Position numbers and translations under genes: made by a program. From Kaistella treverensis (GTDB taxonomy: Bacteria; Bacteroidota; Bacteroidia; Flavobacteriales; Weeksellaceae): DNA of 64,000 bases. The first letter of the stretch is position 1. The number at the start of each line of letters is the position of its first letter. Positions 60,700 to 64,000 of this stretch are shown one piece after another. Location: assembly GCF_900114045.1 (NCBI RefSeq), contig NZ_FORQ01000002.1:124001-188000 (forward strand), read 5' to 3'. Under the pieces are notes generated by a model. The model did no database searches, was not told the origin of the DNA, and saw only the letters and a list, made by a program, of their open reading frames with translations.

Positions 60700-61422
60700 A
60701 TGAAAATAAAATTTCTACTTCTTTTTTCGCTTTTCATTTTTTCAAATGCTTATTCGCAGGACATTTACGAAAGTTATCCGGAAGGTCAGAAAAGCTACAT
60801 CGGGGGCGATGTGCAGTTTTATAAAGACTTCCACCAGGTTTTGGTTGATAAAAAACTGGAGCCTTGCGCAAATAAAGATGAAGCATTTTTCTTTCGCTTC
60901 GTAGTTTATCCGGACAGCACGGTGAAATATTTAAAAACCGATGATGTGGACATGCAGGAGAAAAACAAATGTACTTTTGAATTAACAAAAACGGTGGCAA
61001 AACACCTGACTGGCTGGAATCCGCCTGTGGTTGACGGAAAAAAAGTGGGCGCAATATATGGTTTTTGGATTGTGCCGTCTCAGCTTTTTCAAAATTTACG
61101 ACCCGGCTACGATCCGTTTTTTGATATGCAAGACGCAAGCTACCAAGGCGGTATCAATAATTTCAGAAAGAAAGTTTTCCAAAGTATTAATTTAAATGGT
61201 TTTAATGTTGAGAGAACGTTCAGACTCGTGGTGACTTTCAACATAGAAAGCGATGGAAAAATGAGCAATGTGGAATTGGCTGAATCGTCTGGTCTGAAAA
61301 CTTTTGATGATATGGTAATTAAAAGCATTTCAACCATCAGAAGCAAATGGACACCTGCAAATATCAACGGTGTTCCCATCAGATCGAAATTCAAATTGCC
61401 TTTAGCCTTCGCAATACAATAA
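60700..61422 (+). CDS. Secreted protein with TonB C-terminal-like domain
   Basis: A 240 aa protein with a signal peptide (cleavage near NAYSQ) and a C-terminal domain (about 165-238) of the TonB_C energy-transducer fold: VTFNIESDGKMSNVELAESS and SIRSKWTP-type pattern. There is no N-terminal membrane anchor or Pro-rich linker, so it is not a classical TonB; such free TonB_C proteins are common in Bacteroidota with unknown roles. No TAnnTTTG box is clear upstream. Confidence 0.8.
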   Translation: MKIKFLLLFSLFIFSNAYSQDIYESYPEGQKSYIGGDVQFYKDFHQVLVDKKLEPCANKDEAFFFRFVVYPDSTVKYLKTDDVDMQEKNKCTFELTKTVAKHLTGWNPPVVDGKKVGAIYGFWIVPSQLFQNLRPGYDPFFDMQDASYQGGINNFRKKVFQSINLNGFNVERTFRLVVTFNIESDGKMSNVELAESSGLKTFDDMVIKSISTIRSKWTPANINGVPIRSKFKLPLAFAIQ

Positions 61423-61451
61423 ATTCGCTGCCATTCTGTCATAGAAATTCT

Positions 61452-61459
61452 TATCTTTG
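61452..61459 (+). promoter_or_regulatory. -7 promoter box for miaB
   Basis: TATCTTTG, full TAnnTTTG match, 54 bases before the GTG start at 61514. Confidence 0.5.
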
Positions 61460-61513
61460 CACTTACATTTTGAATTTTAAATCCAAAATTCAAAACCAAA
61501 AATTTATACAAAA

Positions 61514-62953
61514 GTGCAGGAAAAATATATAGACGAAACCAAGCAGGGCGAAGCTTTCGCAATTGCGGAAAAACCGCAAAACACCAAGAAATTATTTCTG
61601 GAAAGTTACGGCTGTCAGATGAATTTCTCTGATTCAGAAATTGTTGCTTCCATTCTGAACGAGCAAGGTTATAACACCACTTTACAGGTGGAAGAAGCCG
61701 ATTTAATTTTATTAAATACCTGTTCCATCCGCGAAAAAGCGGAACAAACCGTGCGCATGCGCCTTTCCCAGTTTAAAAACCTGAAAAAAGAAAAACCGAA
61801 TTTAACTGTCGGAGTTTTAGGCTGCATGGCAGAACGTTTAAAAACCAAGTTTCTGGAAGAAGAACATCTTGTTGATTTGGTGGTCGGTCCCGATGCGTAC
61901 AGAGATCTTCCAAATTTGTTGAAAGAAACCGAAGGCGGCCGCGATGCCATCAACGTGATTTTGTCCAAAGAAGAAACGTATGCCGACATCAGTCCGGTGC
62001 GTTTGGGCGGGAATGGCGTTACGGCTTTTGTTACCATTACGCGGGGTTGCGACAATATGTGTACGTTCTGCGTAGTTCCATTTACGCGTGGCCGTGAGCG
62101 CAGCCGCGATCCGCACTCGATTATCGAAGAATGTAAAGAACTTTGGAACAGTGGTTACAAAGAAGTTACGCTGCTGGGTCAAAACGTAGATTCTTATCTT
62201 TGGTTTGGTGGCGGCGCGAAAAAAGACTTTAAAAAAGCCAGCGAAATTCAGCAGTTAACCGCCATAAATTTTGCACAGCTCATGGAAATGGTTGCCCTGG
62301 CAGTTCCAAAAATGCGAATCCGTTTTTCAACTTCCAATCCGCATGATATGAGCACCGATGTTTTCCAGGTTATGGCGAAATACGACAATATCTGCAAATA
62401 TGTTCATCTTCCGGTTCAAAGCGGCAGCGACAGGATGCTCGAAAAAATGAACCGTCAGCATACGCGCGCGGAATATCTGTCATTGATTAATACCGCTAAA
62501 GAGCTCATTCCGGAAGTTGCGTTTTCTCAGGATATGATCATCGGATTCTGTGGCGAAACTGAAGAAGACCACCAGCTCACTTTAAGCTTGATGCGTGAAG
62601 TGGAGTACGATTACGGATATATGTTCGCTTATTCTGAAAGACCGGGAACGCCGGCGGAAAAGAAAATGGAAGATGATGTTGCCGCCGATGTTAAGCAAAG
62701 AAGACTCGCGGAAGTTATTGCCTTGCAGGGCGAACTTTCCCGAAAAAGAATGCAGGGATATGTGGGAAAAACCCACGAAGTTTTGATTGAAGGAACGTCC
62801 CGAAAAAATGAAAACCAGTGGAAAGGCCGTAATTCGCAAAACGCTGTTTGCGTATTTGACAAACTGGTAGGTCAGAAATTAGGAGACTTTGTGACCGTTT
62901 TTGTTCACGGCAATACGCAGGGAACACTTTTGGGGACAACGGTTGTGGAATAA
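61514..62953 (+). CDS. miaB: tRNA-2-methylthio-N6-dimethylallyladenosine synthase
   Basis: Radical SAM methylthiotransferase of 479 aa that modifies A37 of tRNAs reading UNN codons. The N-terminal MTTase domain has SYGCQMNFSDSE, NTCSIREKA and GCMAERLK (three auxiliary-cluster Cys). The radical SAM core has CDNMCTFC (Cys-x3-Cys-x2-Cys), and a C-terminal TRAM domain (about 410-475) closes the protein. The start is GTG at 61514. Confidence 0.97.
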   Translation: MQEKYIDETKQGEAFAIAEKPQNTKKLFLESYGCQMNFSDSEIVASILNEQGYNTTLQVEEADLILLNTCSIREKAEQTVRMRLSQFKNLKKEKPNLTVGVLGCMAERLKTKFLEEEHLVDLVVGPDAYRDLPNLLKETEGGRDAINVILSKEETYADISPVRLGGNGVTAFVTITRGCDNMCTFCVVPFTRGRERSRDPHSIIEECKELWNSGYKEVTLLGQNVDSYLWFGGGAKKDFKKASEIQQLTAINFAQLMEMVALAVPKMRIRFSTSNPHDMSTDVFQVMAKYDNICKYVHLPVQSGSDRMLEKMNRQHTRAEYLSLINTAKELIPEVAFSQDMIIGFCGETEEDHQLTLSLMREVEYDYGYMFAYSERPGTPAEKKMEDDVAADVKQRRLAEVIALQGELSRKRMQGYVGKTHEVLIEGTSRKNENQWKGRNSQNAVCVFDKLVGQKLGDFVTVFVHGNTQGTLLGTTVVE

Positions 62954-63082
62954 TTTGGGCAGCTTTTTGACTTCGTCGAACGCTAAATTTTAATTTTTTT
63001 TAGAAAGCGTTTCCGCCTTCACTCTCTCCCAATTTTTAAGTCGGGATTCATTCAAGCAGGCTGCGGATTAAATTTTAGAAAT

Positions 63083-63120
63083 AAAAATTTTGCCTATAAA
63101 GCAGCAAATTTTTAATTTTT
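63083..63120. repeat. Dispersed palindromic repeat, copy 7
   Basis: Reads AAAAATTTTGCCTATAAAGC and continues AGCAAATTTTTAATTTTT. In the gap between miaB and the sigma-54 activator gene. Confidence 0.6.
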
Positions 63121-63167
63121 AGCCGCTATTGAGCCAAATTTTCTTAAAACTGAACACAAGAAAAAAA

Positions 63168-64000
63168 ATGACAGAATTACAATCTATAAAAACGCGTTTC
63201 GGCATTATCGGGAACTATCCTGTTTTAAACCGTGCGCTGCAAAAAGCCATTCAGGTTGCGCCAACCGATATTTCTGTTTTGGTGATGGGTGAAAGTGGTG
63301 TCGGGAAAGAATTTATCCCTAAAATCATTCACGGTGAATCGCGCAGAAAACATCAGCCATACATTGTGGTAAACTGTGGTGCAATTCCGGAAGGCACCAT
63401 TGATTCTGAACTTTTCGGGCACGAAAAAGGCGCTTTTACAGGTGCAACTTCCACGCGGAAAGGTTATTTCGAAGTCGCCGACGGCGGAACTATTTTCCTG
63501 GATGAAGTCGGTGAATTGCCGGTACAGACGCAGGTTCGTTTGCTTCGTGTTTTGGAGAGCGGCGAATTTATGAAAGTCGGTTCTTCGCAAATTCAGAAAA
63601 CCAACGTAAGAATTGTTGCGGCAACCAATGTAAATATGCTGAAAGCCATTCAAGACGGAAGATTTCGCGAAGATTTATATTACCGTCTCAACACGGTTCA
63701 AATTGATATGCCGGCTTTGCGCGAGAGAAAAGGTGACATTCACCTGCTTTTCCGAAAATTTGCCATTGATTTTGCGGAAAAATACCGCATGCCCGAACTG
63801 GTGCTTACCGACAGCGCCGTAAATTATTTAGAAAATTACGCTTTTCCGGGAAATGTGCGTCAGCTGCGGAATTTGGTGGAACAAATGACCGTGGTAGAAA
63901 AAGAACGTACGGTTGATGCTAAAAAACTGGAGGAATATATTCCGTTTCAGTCGCAGCTGCCGGCGGTGATTCAAAAAGGTGGCGGCGTTTCACCAAACGA
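63168..64000 (+). CDS. Sigma-54 interaction domain protein (truncated by the window)
   Basis: AAA+ enhancer-binding-type protein; 277 codons are present before the window ends. Walker A GESGVGKEF is at about 43-51, the sigma-54 contact loop GAFTGA is intact (about 88-93), and Walker B is in GTIFLDEVGEL. There is no N-terminal receiver or GAF domain: the AAA module begins almost at the start codon, as in other stand-alone Bacteroidota activators. The DNA-binding HTH would lie past the edge. It activates sigma-54 promoters; targets unknown. Confidence 0.9.
   Translation, partial: MTELQSIKTRFGIIGNYPVLNRALQKAIQVAPTDISVLVMGESGVGKEFIPKIIHGESRRKHQPYIVVNCGAIPEGTIDSELFGHEKGAFTGATSTRKGYFEVADGGTIFLDEVGELPVQTQVRLLRVLESGEFMKVGSSQIQKTNVRIVAATNVNMLKAIQDGRFREDLYYRLNTVQIDMPALRERKGDIHLLFRKFAIDFAEKYRMPELVLTDSAVNYLENYAFPGNVRQLRNLVEQMTVVEKERTVDAKKLEEYIPFQSQLPAVIQKGGGVSPN

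Noticed and set aside
4593-63120. CRISPR array or CRISPR-like repeats
   Set aside because: The palindromic elements are single, kilobases apart and not identical; no spacers or cas genes.

Overview
The window is a chromosomal segment of a member of the Bacteroidota, most likely a flavobacterium of the Chryseobacterium/Kaistella type (Weeksellaceae). This placement is an inference from several things: the low-GC coding style; repeated -7 promoter boxes of the form TAnnTTTG with few Shine-Dalgarno sites; many lipoproteins; a fused CcoNO cytochrome oxidase; and families typical of the phylum (DUF4251, DUF6132, Big_5-type lipoproteins, Bacteroidota OMPs). I see no insertion sequence, prophage, integrase or CRISPR array. 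No gene-free stretch exceeds 300 bases; the longest is 30974-31221.

Layout. 1-4.6 kb: a 2-hydroxyacid dehydrogenase, a serine-hydrolase lipoprotein, an Ig-like lipoprotein and a haem-binding protein. 4.6-6.6 kb (minus): a Crp/Fnr-type regulator, panB and a small membrane protein. 6.6-16.3 kb (plus): a complete cbb3 oxidase operon (ccoI, ccoS, ccoNO, ccoQ, ccoP, ccoG, ccoH, SafE-like protein) followed by a lipoprotein. 16.4-28.3 kb (minus): serS, a glycan cluster (flippase, AsnB-like enzyme, GT4), a conserved hypothetical, an Fe-S oxidoreductase pair with mlaD, and a PpiD-like chaperone. 28.5-38 kb (plus): lon, pgi, folD-queE, a polyprenyl-phosphate sugar transferase, mlaE-mlaF and an OMP. 38-46 kb: small housekeeping and envelope genes on both strands, including an M48 protease, meaB, two OsmC paralogs, HMG-CoA lyase and pepT. 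46.3 kb: tRNA-Asn(GTT). 46.5-52.6 kb: rseP, an OMP, an omega-amidase-like hydrolase and a compact rhodanese/persulfide-type operon. 52.7-56.2 kb (minus): a TonB-dependent receptor with the CxxxM copper site of OprC, a Met-rich lipoprotein and a small Cys/His/Met protein. 56.3-64 kb (plus): a HerA-like ATPase, an exonuclease/GIY-YIG-like fusion, a leader plus lysA, a TonB C-terminal-domain protein, miaB and a truncated sigma-54 activator.

How it fits together. The strongest functional theme is copper and microaerobic respiration. The cbb3 oxidase needs copper, CcoI exports copper to the periplasm, and 37 kb away is a candidate copper-import locus built on an OprC-like receptor. Lipid and envelope trafficking (mlaD, mlaE, mlaF) is split into two loci. 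The items most worth following up are the copper locus, a lysine-rich leader peptide plus terminator directly before lysA, and a family of about nine short palindromic repeats scattered between (and sometimes inside) genes.
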